A DNA stretch of 64,000 bases, from NCBI GenBank assembly GCA_947462335.1, contig OX381717.1, positions 44,993,523-45,057,522 on the forward strand. The letters are read 5' to 3'. Position 1 is the first letter of the stretch. Each line of letters starts with the position of its first letter. Of this stretch, positions 11,280 to 21,800 are shown piece after piece. The notes beneath the pieces are model-generated. The model was not told the origin of the DNA. It did not search any database and saw nothing but the letters and a program-made list of their open reading frames with translations. The translations under genes and the position numbers were made by a program. The DNA comes from Harmothoe impar. Its lineage: Eukaryota; Annelida; Polychaeta; Phyllodocida; Polynoidae.

Positions 11280-12125
11280 CTGTAAAAATATTCCGTCGAA
11301 TATATGGACAATCAGTGTAAAATTTTACAGTGATTCATCATAACATATGATTACGGTGAGGCAATGTAAAGTCAATCAATTTTACTTTGAATATCCGTAA
11401 TCCAGTACAGTGAAACACCGTTTATTTGTACAGTGAAACACAGTTTATTTTATGGTGAAGCTATGTTTAATAGATTTCAGTTTTACCACACCAGGTGGCA
11501 GTTTGGTTCATGAAGAGATTTTCCTAGATGCTAGGAACACCATTTTTGTGGTGATAAGAAATATATATATACAGACACAGCTGTAAGGTTTGCTCTGTAG
11601 CCATCCTAGAGTGACTTCTGCTCATGGACTGGTATTACAAAGTGTCATAAAGCATTCTATAAGGCTTTCATAGACTAATTCCTAATGATTAGGTCTGAAG
11701 TCTTGACACTAAGATGATATTGCTGATTGGTACCAAATTGGGTTTGGAACCATATTGAGCATGAAGTTAGGTATAGGGGGATAAATGAACTGAATAACAC
11801 TGGGACAAATCAGTTAAATTACACAAAATACCATTACAATTATTGTTTAGGCATTGAAGCAGAATACAGTGATGTTTTGTATTCTGATAAAATAACGGTG
11901 ATTCACAGTTCCGTAGAAATAACAGTGACTTTGGGAAAAACGGTGACCATGAAAATAACGGTGGTGCCAGTGAATCACCGTTATTTTAACGGTACTGAGA
12001 ATCACTGTTTAAAAAATTCATAACGGAGATTTCTTGTTTAAAAATAGCGGTGACAGTTCTGTAAAAATCCGTGAAAGTCCGGCACCCAGTGGTGCCAGTG
12101 AATCTCCGTTATTTTAAAGGTGTAG
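11280..12125. repeat. Repeat built from ACGGTGATTCAC-like words
   Basis: Words resembling AACGGTGATTCAC or its complement occur at least ten times, in both orientations, e.g. around 11330, 11410, 11895, 11950, 11975, 12035 and 12100. The phrase GGTGCCAGTGAATC occurs twice (about 11962 and 12092). Probably a nonautonomous transposon; exact ends not resolved. A 98-codon open frame inside it is a by-product. Confidence 0.5.
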
Positions 12126-12730
12126 AGGAGCCCCTGACCAAGACATGGTTAAATGCGGTTCTGACAACAAACAAAAGTAGAGATAACAGTTATCAGTAAG
12201 GATGATAATGTTTTGGCATCAATCATTAGGCATTATTGTTGTTGATTTCTGGTTGCCACGGTTACCTAGGACCTGTGACAACTCTAAAACTATGTTAAGA
12301 TGATGTATCTCAATGAGACCTTTGATTTGAGATGCTACATGATAGAGGTGTTGAGAAATGACAAATTTATATTTTGTATTAGAATCGGCATGCTGGTTGC
12401 TATGGCAACATGCTATCACCATGGATACCTAATCAAATGACTTTTTGACTCCTTTAATCAATCAGGCATGCCCAAAAACCCCAATTTAGAGGTATTGCAC
12501 ATTCAAATCACATAAGCATTGACTGATTTATGGCTTTAAACATTTTCGTCAGCCATCTTGGACGCCATCTTGAATTTTGGAAAACGCTCAGCGATGCCAG
12601 CTGGGCATCGTCAAGATTCTGAAAGTATATGACTTCCTGTACCCAAATCAGTCATAACCTCTTCGGGGGGTTTTTCTGCAAGGTTTTCAAGCTGGCAACT
12701 GGACTATTAATTACCACAATAGGTATTGTG
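12126..12730. other. 3' flank of TRIM gene 3, no gene seen
   Basis: No supported gene or clear repeat. Confidence 0.5.
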
Positions 12731-14035
12731 TCAAATAAACTGTTTACCTAGTATGGGGAGCAGTGTTATAGCATTTGGCTCGGTCACTTGATTTAGCAAC
12801 TGTTTGAGAATGTATGTAGTTGTATCATCGGCCATCAGCACACCTGGGTCATCATCTACTCCATCGGTGCTATGAGAAAACAATTGCAGCCCGTCGGGCG
12901 CAAGTTCAGCGCGCTGTGGTTGTATTAAGGTTAGTTGTTCAAAGTTAAGCTCTCCCATGCTTTTTGCTGACCTCTTTATTGTGCCAACTGACATCTTAGA
13001 TGCGCCAGAGGAAAATGAAAGAGGGATATGAACAGCTGAGAGTGAGGAGAGAGCAGTTGTCAATCTCTCACATTTAGCTGAGGCTTTTCTGATATCTGAA
13101 CTCAACTTTTCGTAATCAGCTTTCAACGGACATTCTTTTTCGAGATATTTGTCACAATCTGACAACAAATCTTGTACCATCTTCTTTGTTGATTTCCTGT
13201 TCAGAATTTCAGGAATTGCATTCCAAAATATCTGCTGATCCTTTTTGAGTGATTTCAAGATTGTCTGGTAGTCGTAAGCTAGACCAATCATTTTGAGGAG
13301 TGCAGATGCTTTCACTTGTTCCTGAATAGCAGACACGGTTTCATCAAACTTGCTGATGACACCCTCTAAATCAAACTCATCATTGATTAAGGAAGACACC
13401 AACAATGAAGGATCAGTTTCCAGGAAAAAAGACATATTTCTAATTTCTTGTTTGGAGGTCTCAACATAAGTGAGAACATCTTGAACTTTGTGCTTTTTAT
13501 GCATCATCATAACGCATGACACACATGTGGAAACATCGCAGTCCATGCAGTAGTAGTTTTTGCGCTTCCTTGTATGTTGTGAGCAATGTTTCGCAACAGA
13601 ACTTGTGTCCGAAATGTGAACCAGCTCATGATTGCTGAATATGAGGGTATCTGTATGTATATTTGCACATGGCATGCACAGGTAGTTATCACACACTTTA
13701 CAGAAAACCTTAACTTCTCTTTTAGGGCCTCCCTCAGTGCAAAAGGAACAAGTAACCACTTTCTGATCCTCTTCCCTACTGTGTGCACTCACAAACTCAG
13801 ATAAAGTATTCAGTTTGAAATCCGTTGGCAGGTCCTTCACTCTACCTGGAATCCTGACTCGACAAACTGGACATTTTACTCTAAATCGTTGACTCTGGTT
13901 TTCAAGTGCCTCCAAACAGGAGAAGCAGAATGAATGTTGACACGGCAGACCACGTGGGTTTTTCACATCTTGCAGGCATATAGCACATTCTAACATGTCT
14001 CTTAGAGTTCCTTCACTTGATCCTCCCGTAGCCAT
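12731..14035 (-). CDS. TRIM gene 3: RING/B-box/coiled-coil protein, 434 aa
   Basis: Probable TRIM E3 ligase and the closest paralogue of TRIM gene 4. C3HC4 RING with ligands from C17 to C58; B-box 1 about 96-140; B-box 2 about 154-190 with a C-SQH-...-C-DC-...-C-SC pattern; coiled-coil region about 195-330. The shared C-terminal blocks are present: HIPLSFSS, SVGTIKRS, SMGELNFEQL and EPNAI. The protein then stops after about 10 unrelated residues, so the C-terminal tail found in the other three genes is missing. A possible splice donor (CTAG|GTAAAC) at 12748/12747, just before the stop, could mean the tail is on another exon. Otherwise it is a truncation. The start has the family MATGG motif and an acceptor 20 nt upstream. 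Confidence 0.87.
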   Translation of the reverse strand: MATGGSSEGTLRDMLECAICLQDVKNPRGLPCQHSFCFSCLEALENQSQRFRVKCPVCRVRIPGRVKDLPTDFKLNTLSEFVSAHSREEDQKVVTCSFCTEGGPKREVKVFCKVCDNYLCMPCANIHTDTLIFSNHELVHISDTSSVAKHCSQHTRKRKNYYCMDCDVSTCVSCVMMMHKKHKVQDVLTYVETSKQEIRNMSFFLETDPSLLVSSLINDEFDLEGVISKFDETVSAIQEQVKASALLKMIGLAYDYQTILKSLKKDQQIFWNAIPEILNRKSTKKMVQDLLSDCDKYLEKECPLKADYEKLSSDIRKASAKCERLTTALSSLSAVHIPLSFSSGASKMSVGTIKRSAKSMGELNFEQLTLIQPQRAELAPDGLQLFSHSTDGVDDDPGVLMADDTTTYILKQLLNQVTEPNAITLLPILGKQFI

Positions 14036-14055
14036 TGTGGAAGTTCAGTGATTAG
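14036..14055 (-). other. 5'UTR part of coding exon, TRIM gene 3, with splice acceptor
   Basis: The minus strand reads CTCTTTTCCATTGCAG immediately before this segment (AG at 14056-14057), a strong 3' splice site 20 nt before the ATG. Confidence 0.7.
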
Positions 14056-15035
14056 CTGCAATGGAAAAGAGGTGACAGTTAACTAATTCAATGAAATATG
14101 GCCACTGTTACACTGATTTAAACAAGGCAAGTCATATTTTGTCAGCCCGTTGAATAGCCCATGGCCATATATCACGGCCCTATGACGTTAGCGAAATAGC
14201 AGTTTGTTTACATGTGTACAGCACTATTTCAGACCGCCTATGTCCGACTATTAGGCCCTAAATATAATAAATAAACACAAAGGAACACTCGTTTGACTCT
14301 GTTGACAGGGTGATTTGACTTGGTTACTCCATGGCTGCATATCGCTTGGCCTTGGCCCAGGGGCCAAGGCGTGAGATAACCCAGTCAACAGACCAAAACT
14401 TGTGGATTTATATTTGTGTATTTCACTCTCATTCAGGGGTAGACACTAACGATAACGTGGGAGGCGTTGGCCTGTAGTTTTGGGTATGGGCATACAGTTT
14501 TCAGCAGCAATTCTGGTTATGTAATGGTGTAAATTAACAAGAAAAACCGATGATTTTCTCCTTAAGCAAAGTAAAATATGTATTCCATGGCACAGGTTCA
14601 TGTATGGCTTCGAGTGACCCATGGCTGAAAGAAATCTACCTCTGTCATTGCTTAAATTTCTGTTTATTCACTGATAGTAGGGTATTATGAAGTATATAAT
14701 TTTCATTTTTCATGAATCGGACCCTTGATACACCTGGCATTATCATTTCATAGCCCAAACCATATTCATTGGTGTAAGATAAAGCTTACCAAACTGACAG
14801 TCTGAATGCTTTAATGCACCATGAAATTAAATGGGATCTATGTGGATATTATGTTGTTGATAAACTACTGCCTGCTTTAACGCTAACTGAAAGAACCCAG
14901 TAAAAGTGCCATAAGTCTCGCTATATATTCAAACGATAATAGTAAATATCATAAATTATAATGCATTTTCTACAGAAACACCTAGGTCTACTTATCTTAC
15001 AACACAAATTAACTATGAATCAGTTCTAGCCTTAC
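14056..15035 (-). other. Presumed 5'UTR intron of TRIM gene 3
   Basis: About 980 nt between the acceptor at 14056 and a minus-strand donor (AAAG|GTAAGG) ending at 15030-15035. No coding sequence or strong repeat was recognised. The donor choice is tentative. Confidence 0.35.
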
Positions 15036-15250
15036 CTTTTCTAATTGGATATATTAAGGGCCTACTAGTAGTACTAGTGAGTATGGTTTTAAGTGAAGTT
15101 CTCCCTGTCTGCTATATATAGTTCCCCGATACACCAGCCTAATATTTTAAAAATGTGGTAATATGATACGTATCTCAGTGGTAGACCGGTTCCAAGGACT
15201 TTGATAAAGTCGATGAGATAAGCCTTATAATAAACTTTGTGTAGTGGTAA
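15036..15250 (-). promoter_or_regulatory. Candidate promoter/5' exon of TRIM gene 3
   Basis: The segment about 15195-15250 resembles the promoter block of genes 1 and 2: GACTTTGATAAAGT where gene 1 has GACTTTTATAAAGT, then a shared TTTGTAGTGGT-like stretch. It is more diverged than between genes 1 and 2, in line with the protein relationships. Confidence 0.4.
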
Positions 15251-15520
15251 CCTTCCTTAGGCCAGATATGTAAAAAAAATTAAAAAAATAGCTTGTTTCA
15301 GCTCACCGCACCACGCCTATCAAACAGGGGCGACCCTACGTGTTTATGCAAATTTGAAGAAATATGGACAGGTTGGCTGGTACTTTCATCTTTAGAAAAG
15401 GATAGAATAAAAAAGATACACGACCTACTGACTTCCTTCCCACTTTCGAGAAACCTACCACTTATTTGCCTGCATGACCGATAACATAATATTGATGAAA
15501 ACAGCATAGGTTATCTTGGC

Positions 15521-15707
15521 TACCGTAAAACCTCGCATATTAGCCGCGGCTAGTACGCGAGTCAGACTCAGCTTTCTTTTGATACCAAACATGCCTATAT
15601 AGGGTGCGGCTTATACGAGAGTTTTTATAACTATGCTACAGCACCAAAGTCAAAGTTAGGGGTGCGGCTTATACACGAGTTACGCTTATACGCGAGGTTT
15701 TGTGGTA
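15521..15707. mobile_element. MITE with TACCGTAAAACCTCGC ends
   Basis: Left TACCGTAAAACCTCGC, right GCGAGGTTTTGTGGTA. Internal words like GCGGCTTATACGAG repeat in both orientations. The ends resemble those at 24546-24746. TA may be part of the target duplication. Confidence 0.65.
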
Positions 15708-17477
15708 TCTACTTCTGAAATTTATATCTAGAGATAATAGGCTATGAGTAGTTTCGCATGTATCTCCTGAATTGTCATGGAACCATGAGAGAAAAGATGC
15801 CTTTAACTATTTTTCAAGTGACCATTAAAGCATATTACAATAGATCTGTGTAGGATTTCAGACATATAGCGTGGCCGGAACCCATGCATTGCGGACTACC
15901 AGGGGACAAACTATCGAGGCTTCACTGTACAACGTTCCACCATTCAATATAAGTGAATTGATGATTATGTTAAAAGTATTGTTCATTATCTATGTTCGTA
16001 TTCTCTTAACAACTACTGCATTCTGTCTTGACCAACTGGATACATACAAAGTACCCTTGACAGATGCGCACAATATATATACAGAGTGCCCCCCTCCCCT
16101 CCAGGACTAGTAATGTAGGGGTGTGTTTGTCTTCCCTCCACTAAAACGAGGTCGGCGAAGAGGGTGAAGGGTAATTTATTCAAGTAAACAATGGAAATAA
16201 TGTGCCATGGACGTCTTGACAGTCTAGGTGAAGGGATACTTACTCATCCCCTACCAATAACTAATAAGTGTCTCCACATGTGTACTCATATCTTTAAGCG
16301 TACGTGTCACTGTGCTACATTTTAGGAGAACCAGGATATAACTGTGACTTTTAAAGCATTATATGATATAGGCCTGCTGCACTATCCAGCACTACTCAAC
16401 CAAATTCCGGGGCAATTTTGAAAGTGTATTGAGTTACCACAATATGACATGGTCTGGGAAAGGGACTCTATAGTGTACCCAGCACTTGGGTCCCTTTTCG
16501 CAGATCCTATATCACATATATAATATATTATATATACAAGATAATATTAAACAGATTTAGTTTTGGGACTATGTTGACCGGTTTAACATCGATGCGGGAG
16601 GCACTTCTCACGACATCGCAATTTATCACCGGGTCCTATCGTTAGTAGAAAACTGTAGTAGATGGCCACTCCAGAATCTGTCTCATTGTAAGTATACACC
16701 TACCTGGTTGTTGTGTTACTCCAGTAAGATATGATAATACCGCACATGGTGGTGCCAAGAATTTAAGTTATTACTTACTACTTGAATGCTTTAGATTCTG
16801 TCCTCGGTAGAAACACAGACTGGCAAGGAAAGGACACAGTGTACAGGCGTGTATTATATATATTATGATATACAAGATGATTTTTTAGGGTATATCTGGC
16901 TCTCTAAAATCCAGGGCCCTATTGCAAAGCTACAACTCCTTTCAAGACATAGCTTTCAATCTTTAAAAAACTGAGGGGGGGTGTGCTTTGTATAGGGGGT
17001 ATCCCACTGATGTGATCCACCGTGATTTCATCGGTCGGACAAGATTTACCCGTAAGTTTAACATTGTGAACTTTTATCTAACGACATAATCACTACTGAT
17101 TTACATTAGAACTGATTAGTGGAGTACATGCTTATCATTTTGTCTGCAGGGGGTGTACAAGTGCTCAGGATATCACAGCATGTAGCTAGCTATAAGGAGA
17201 AGCTCTGAGGGAGTCTGCACATAACAGCCACCAGGCCAAGACATCCCAGCCTATTGATTCAAGTCCCTCTCTCTACAACATTAGTTGGGAACTAAGTATC
17301 TTGGCCTACATTGGTCATAAAATACAAATTATAATTAATCTAACATTGTGCTGCAAGCACTAGAACACAGGGCCGATATTGCGCGTGCTTCCTTCTACTT
17401 AGACACATGGAAACAGCCGCTATAGTGCAGGCATATATTAAACATGTGCATTGCCAGAGGAGAATGCTTATATATAG
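15708..17477. other. Intergenic DNA between TRIM genes 3 and 4
   Basis: No supported gene. It contains a hairpin repeat (16442-16519), AT-rich patches near 16515-16535 and 16850-16870, and a fragment (about 16995-17065) similar to the body of the SINE at 52925-53110 (CCACTGATGTGAT, CGGTCGGACA, AAGTTTAACA). Confidence 0.5.
16442..16519. repeat. Hairpin repeat, CTGGGAAAGGGAC family
   Basis: Imperfect palindrome: left ATATGACATGGTCTGGGAAA, right TTTTCGCAGATCCTATATCA. A second copy is at 19758-19836 and half-copies are at about 28891-28920 and 49088-49110. Confidence 0.6.
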
Positions 17478-17610
17478 TCAAATTCAATTCAATTCAAAGA
17501 TCTTTATTTTTATTGCAACCAGGGGACATCATGGTCTGAGTTGTCAAATTACATCACCACGTATTAACTTCATTCCACATAGATTCCATTAGTCATGCAT
17601 ACTCAAGGAC
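17478..17610 (-). mobile_element. Non-LTR element 3' tail remnant
   Basis: On the minus strand an AATAAAAATAAAGATC stretch is followed by repeats of TTGAA, the usual look of a non-LTR 3' end. No reverse transcriptase sequence remains. The AATAAA may also serve TRIM gene 4, whose stop codon lies about 150 nt upstream. Confidence 0.4.
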
Positions 17611-17650
17611 ATAAGCATAAACAGTGTGATAAGTCATGACGAATTATGCT

Positions 17651-19003
17651 TCAATGGTTTTGTAGTGGCACTTTGACAAATTTTCGGCGAAATAAGGGTG
17701 TCTTAAATCCATATACTTTGCGTGACTTTGTAATGGCATTTGCTTCAGTCGCATGATCCAAGAGTTGTGTGAGGAGTGCTGTTGTCGTTTCATCTGCTGT
17801 CAGAACTGACCCATCCGCCGATGTAGTTACACCCGGCCTCTCCGTGGGCAATGGCTGATATTGTCCATTTAATGTACAACTTATCTGGTCCATATCAAGG
17901 TCTGCCATGCTCTCTTCTGACCTCTTTATTGTGCCAACTGACACTTGAGATATGTCAGAGGAAAATGAAAGCGGGATGTGAGTAGATGACAGTAAGTTGA
18001 GCGCTTCGATTAATTTATCTCGTTTAACCAATGCATCTTTGATATCTGCACACAATTTGTCATGATAGGGTTTCGAGGGGCAATGAAATCCTTCTTTTTC
18101 AAGGTAAAATAAACATAGTCTGTGTAGGACCTCAGCTTCCGCCTTTGCTGAATCTCCCTTTGAAATTTCACCGACTGCTTTCTGAAAAGCCTGTTCATCA
18201 GTTTTCAGCGATTCAGACAGTGTATTGTAATCATGTATCAAACCGATCATTTTGTTGATGGCAGATGCTTTTAACTGTTCCTGAATTCCTGAGAGCCTAT
18301 CTTCAAAACCACATATAAGTAAATCCATCTGTGTTTTCATTATTGACGGAGATTCCAGTGAAAGACTGCTTTCCAGAAGAGCGGACAGACTGTCGATTTC
18401 TTGATTAGCTGTCTCAACATAAGTGACAACATCTTGAAGGTTGTGCTTTTTATGATTCATCACGATACATGATACACATGTGGCAACATCACAGTCTATG
18501 CAGTAGTAGTTTGTGCGCTTCTTTGTATGTTGTGAACAATATGGCGCTACCGACCTCCAGTCCGAAACGTGAACCAGTTCATGAGTGGAGAACATCGCCA
18601 GCCCCGTGTGTGCTCCTGCGCATGCGACACACAGATAATCATCACATCCCTTACAGAAAATCTTGACTTCTCTCTGAGGGCCTTCCTCAGTACAAAATGA
18701 ACAAGTGACCTTTTCTGCTTTTTCGACTTCATTTTCAGCTTTGCGACTTTGTGAATCCATGAACTGAGACAGGGTATTCAGTTTGAAATCAGATGGTAGG
18801 TCCTGTACTCTCCCCTGAACTGCGAATCGACAGGATGGACATTTCATGCTCTGATGAGGATTCTTGTTCTCAAGCGACTCCAAACAGGAGAAGCAGAATG
18901 AATGTTGACAAGGTAAACCACGAGGGTCGCTCATCGGCTGGAGGCATATGGCACATTCTAAAAGGTCTCTTAGTGTTCCCTCCTGAGATCCTCCTGTGGC
19001 CAT
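17651..19003 (-). CDS. TRIM gene 4: RING/B-box/coiled-coil protein, 450 aa
   Basis: Probable TRIM E3 ligase, paralogue of gene 3. The C3HC4 RING (C17 to C58) is intact. The RING to B-box 1 linker is a few residues longer than in gene 3 and rich in E/K. B-box 1 is about 102-147, B-box 2 about 160-197, then a coiled-coil region to about 335. The C-terminal region keeps HIPLSFSS, SVGTIKRS, SMADLDMDQI and EANAITKS, and ends in a basic FRRKFVKVP stretch that may match the FRKSFPP tail of genes 1 and 2. There is no SPRY or NHL domain. An acceptor lies 15 nt before the ATG. No promoter block like those of genes 1-3 was found upstream, where repeat elements lie. Confidence 0.9.
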   Translation of the reverse strand: MATGGSQEGTLRDLLECAICLQPMSDPRGLPCQHSFCFSCLESLENKNPHQSMKCPSCRFAVQGRVQDLPSDFKLNTLSQFMDSQSRKAENEVEKAEKVTCSFCTEEGPQREVKIFCKGCDDYLCVACAGAHTGLAMFSTHELVHVSDWRSVAPYCSQHTKKRTNYYCIDCDVATCVSCIVMNHKKHNLQDVVTYVETANQEIDSLSALLESSLSLESPSIMKTQMDLLICGFEDRLSGIQEQLKASAINKMIGLIHDYNTLSESLKTDEQAFQKAVGEISKGDSAKAEAEVLHRLCLFYLEKEGFHCPSKPYHDKLCADIKDALVKRDKLIEALNLLSSTHIPLSFSSDISQVSVGTIKRSEESMADLDMDQISCTLNGQYQPLPTERPGVTTSADGSVLTADETTTALLTQLLDHATEANAITKSRKVYGFKTPLFRRKFVKVPLQNH

Positions 19004-19018
19004 TATGTAGCTGCTTTC
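19004..19018 (-). other. 5'UTR part of coding exon, TRIM gene 4, with splice acceptor
   Basis: The minus strand reads GTTTTTATCATATTTAG before this segment (AG at 19019-19020), placing an acceptor 15 nt before the ATG. Confidence 0.6.
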
Positions 19019-19216
19019 CTAAATATGATAAAAACAGACATTATATTACTTTTTAATGCCACATATAAAGCTTGTAGGGACGAACTGAGCGAGGTACCTG
19101 GATATTTACTCACTCAGTCTTTAAGGCTATGAATGATAGATGCATTTCAGCTAGGCTTTAAGACTATTGTTCATTAATCTTATTATAATTCTATATGAGT
19201 GCTCTGCCACCAAACC

Positions 19217-19361
19217 CAGGGGCGGATCCAGGGGGGGGGGGCGCAAGTGGCGCGAGCCCCCCCCCCCCCATTTTTCTGTACATTTTAATTTAGATGGTTC
19301 AACACCCCCAATGCCTATTACAGCGCCCCCCCCCTTTCCAAAATTCCAGGATCCGCCACTG
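19217..19361. mobile_element. hAT-like MITE with CAGGGGCGGATCCAGG ends
   Basis: Begins CAGGGGCGGATCCAGG and ends CCAGGATCCGCCACTG, with G- and C-homopolymers inside. These ends are typical of widespread nonautonomous hAT elements. No confident 8-bp duplication was seen. Confidence 0.65.
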
Positions 19362-19479
19362 GTTCAAACAATTCATTCATTTCATTTCTTTTCTTCTTTG
19401 AAAGTGATAACACAACTAACTAACTCATTCATGTTTAAGAATGTGTAAGTGCATGTAGTTTAGAGACGAGTCCTCTTTA

Positions 19480-21425
19480 TGGGGTAGACCCCTAAATTAT
19501 GGCCCTAGACACCTAATTTTGATATGGCAATACCGTCATTTCTGAAGTCTGATATGGCGACATGGTCATTTCTGAAAACCGACATGGGACATGACCATAC
19601 TAGTGACATGGGAAATTTCCGACATCCGACTTTGGCCTTAGTGGCATGAATATGAATAGCATCAGAACCTAGGAAAGTACACTTGAATTGAAGTGTAAAT
19701 TGCAGAATTTTCTAAAGATTCTAACCTGTTTCAAATCACTTTATATCATCTATTACTATATGTGATACGATCTGCGAAAAGGGACCTTAGTGCAGAGTAC
19801 ACTAAGGTCCCTTTTCCCAGTACATGTCACATATATAAATTTTATAGGCAGATTCCTAAATTTTCTGGGGTCCCTAAATTGTGGGTCTGGATGGGGAGTT
19901 GTACAACAACTATCTGTGTCATAACCGCTATCTGTGTCAATAACAAAATTATAGAGGTTGACTATCCAACCGTTATCTGTGTCAAAGTAACGCTATATGT
20001 GTCAAATTATGTGTACCAACAAGGTGTTTTCTGTGTCAAGCATATCGGCTATTTCTCCTAACACTAAGTGTGTCAAAATTTGGTTGACAGTGACTTTGGG
20101 TTTTGGGTGTATAGGGCATTTGGTAGAGATGCCTAGAAGATCCAGAACTGAAAAAGATGTTGTTTAAAACTTGAAAAAAGATATAAAAATATCGAAAATC
20201 ATAAAAAAGTAAACTTTCCAGAAAATGTTCAGACCCTATTAAATAAATTTGCCTAGAAAAACATGAAAAATCATGAAAAGGTAAATTTTCCTTAAAATGT
20301 CCAGTTTGCAAAGGAAAACACTAAATCATAATGAAGTCCATTTTTCAGGATAATGGCCAAATTTGTAAGAAAAATGTAAAAAAACTTTAAAAAGAAAATT
20401 TTCCTGAAAATGATCAAATTAGAAAAAAAAACCAATTTCAAGAGAATGGCCAAAGTTGCGAGGAAAATGTAAGATAAATTCGCAATTTTTCTAAAAACGG
20501 CCAATTTGCTGAGAAAACCTGACGCATGAAATCAGCCCTGGAGAGTAACCAGGACCAGGGCTGCATTCATGCATCATGCCGACCATACAGGAGTGTATCA
20601 AACTCTTATGATCCACATGATGCAGCCCCAATGTACCATGTTGTTAGCATGATACAGATAGCATTTTTTGACACAGATAGCAGTTGGATGTCCCTATTCA
20701 CAACGATGACAAAGCTACTACAGATAGCGTTAGTTACTACAGATAGCTGTTGGTTGGGTACCACAGCGTTTCTTTGACACATAAGGCTGTGTCTCAGGAC
20801 CTAGGGCCAATGTTTTTGTCTCTGACCGGGTGCCGTCTCTGACCGGGTGCCGTCTCTGACCAGGTGCCGTCTCTGACCTTGTTTCACAGAAAAGTGTTTT
20901 TTAATTGTTAACTATACTCACATATATAAGGATTTGTAAAAACATTACAGCAGTTGTTATGTAATTATATTTAGCCTCCTGCTCTTGGTAGAAGGTAACT
21001 AAACTCCCAAAGTGATGTCCGGTCAGAGACGGCACCCGGTCAGAGACGGCACCTGGTCAGAGACGGCACCCAATCAGAGACAAAAACATTGGCCCAAGGT
21101 CATGAGACACAGCCATATAGTGGTTGGATGGTCAACCTCTATATGTTATTGACACAGATAGCGGTTATGACACAGATAGTTGTTGTACAGGGGTTCCCAT
21201 GTTGGTCAAGTGGAATGTCGATTTTAAAAAATGGCCATGTCACATGTCAATGTCGCTTAATAATGACCATGTCTTAAGTCAATTTTAAGAATTGCTCATG
21301 TCACCTGTCACTATGGTTTTTGAGCCCCATGTCGCATATCACTAGTTCCCATGTCAATTGTCGATTGTAGGAAATAGCCATGTCGAATTTGGTGGTCCAC
21401 ACCTGTTAAATTCGTACAACAACAT
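19480..21425. repeat. Nested inverted-repeat element with CTATCTGTGTC and GACATGG words
   Basis: Outer arms: 19900-19975 matches the reverse complement of 21118-21200, with phrases such as ACAACAACTATCTGTGTC and AGAGGTTGA shared. Inner arms: 20780-20880 and 21020-21115 are reverse complements, each with three to four copies of a 17-nt unit CTCTGACCGGGTGCCGT. GACATGG-type words flank both sides (19545-19625 and 21210-21465). A hairpin repeat (19758-19836) and one dispersed palindrome (20522-20590) lie within. No transposase was seen. Confidence 0.6.
19758..19836. repeat. Hairpin repeat, second copy of CTGCGAAAAGGGACC family
   Basis: Left ATATGTGATACGATCTGCGA, right ending CAGTACATGTCACATAT. 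The arms pair through AAAAGGGACCTTAGTG and ACTAAGGTCCCTTTT with an 8-nt loop. Confidence 0.7.
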
Positions 21426-21599
21426 GGCCTTTCCTAAATTCGACATGGAAACTGAAGCTTAGTGACATTAGGGAAAAAATAAATGACATGACAGATAACA
21501 TGGTGATTTCTCCCCCACCCCCTTTTTCTGCCATACGTGCTAGTTATTATTGTAAGTTATCCCAACTCAGCCATGTCCCCTCTTCTCCTTAAGGGGTGC

Positions 21600-21800
21600 A
21601 GAGGGGTTCCCCCTAAGGTCGGAAAGTCGCCGACATAAAGGGCCCAAGGTTGCAAGTCGCTTTTTTAGACCATTTTTACTGTAACCAAATTCAATAGTCA
21701 AAAAGTCGCCAGGTCGCTTTAATTATGGTACCAGATCGCCAGGTCGCCTGGAAAAGAGGCCAGGTCGCCAGGTCGCCAGGTCGCTTTCGACCCCTCTGGA
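21600..21800. repeat. Repeat of CAGGTCGC words
   Basis: CAGGTCGC or close variants appear about eight times, mostly in direct orientation, e.g. GCCAGGTCGCCAGGTCGC near 21762-21784. Confidence 0.6.

Noticed and set aside
13507..13804. Open frames of 72-93 codons on both strands inside TRIM gene 3
   Set aside because: Other-frame shadows of the RING/B-box coding sequence. Similar shadows in the other TRIM genes and in the LINE were also left out.
20822..21085. Tandem 17-mers resembling a CRISPR array
   Set aside because: Units abut without spacers, lie in inverted arms, and the DNA is eukaryotic.
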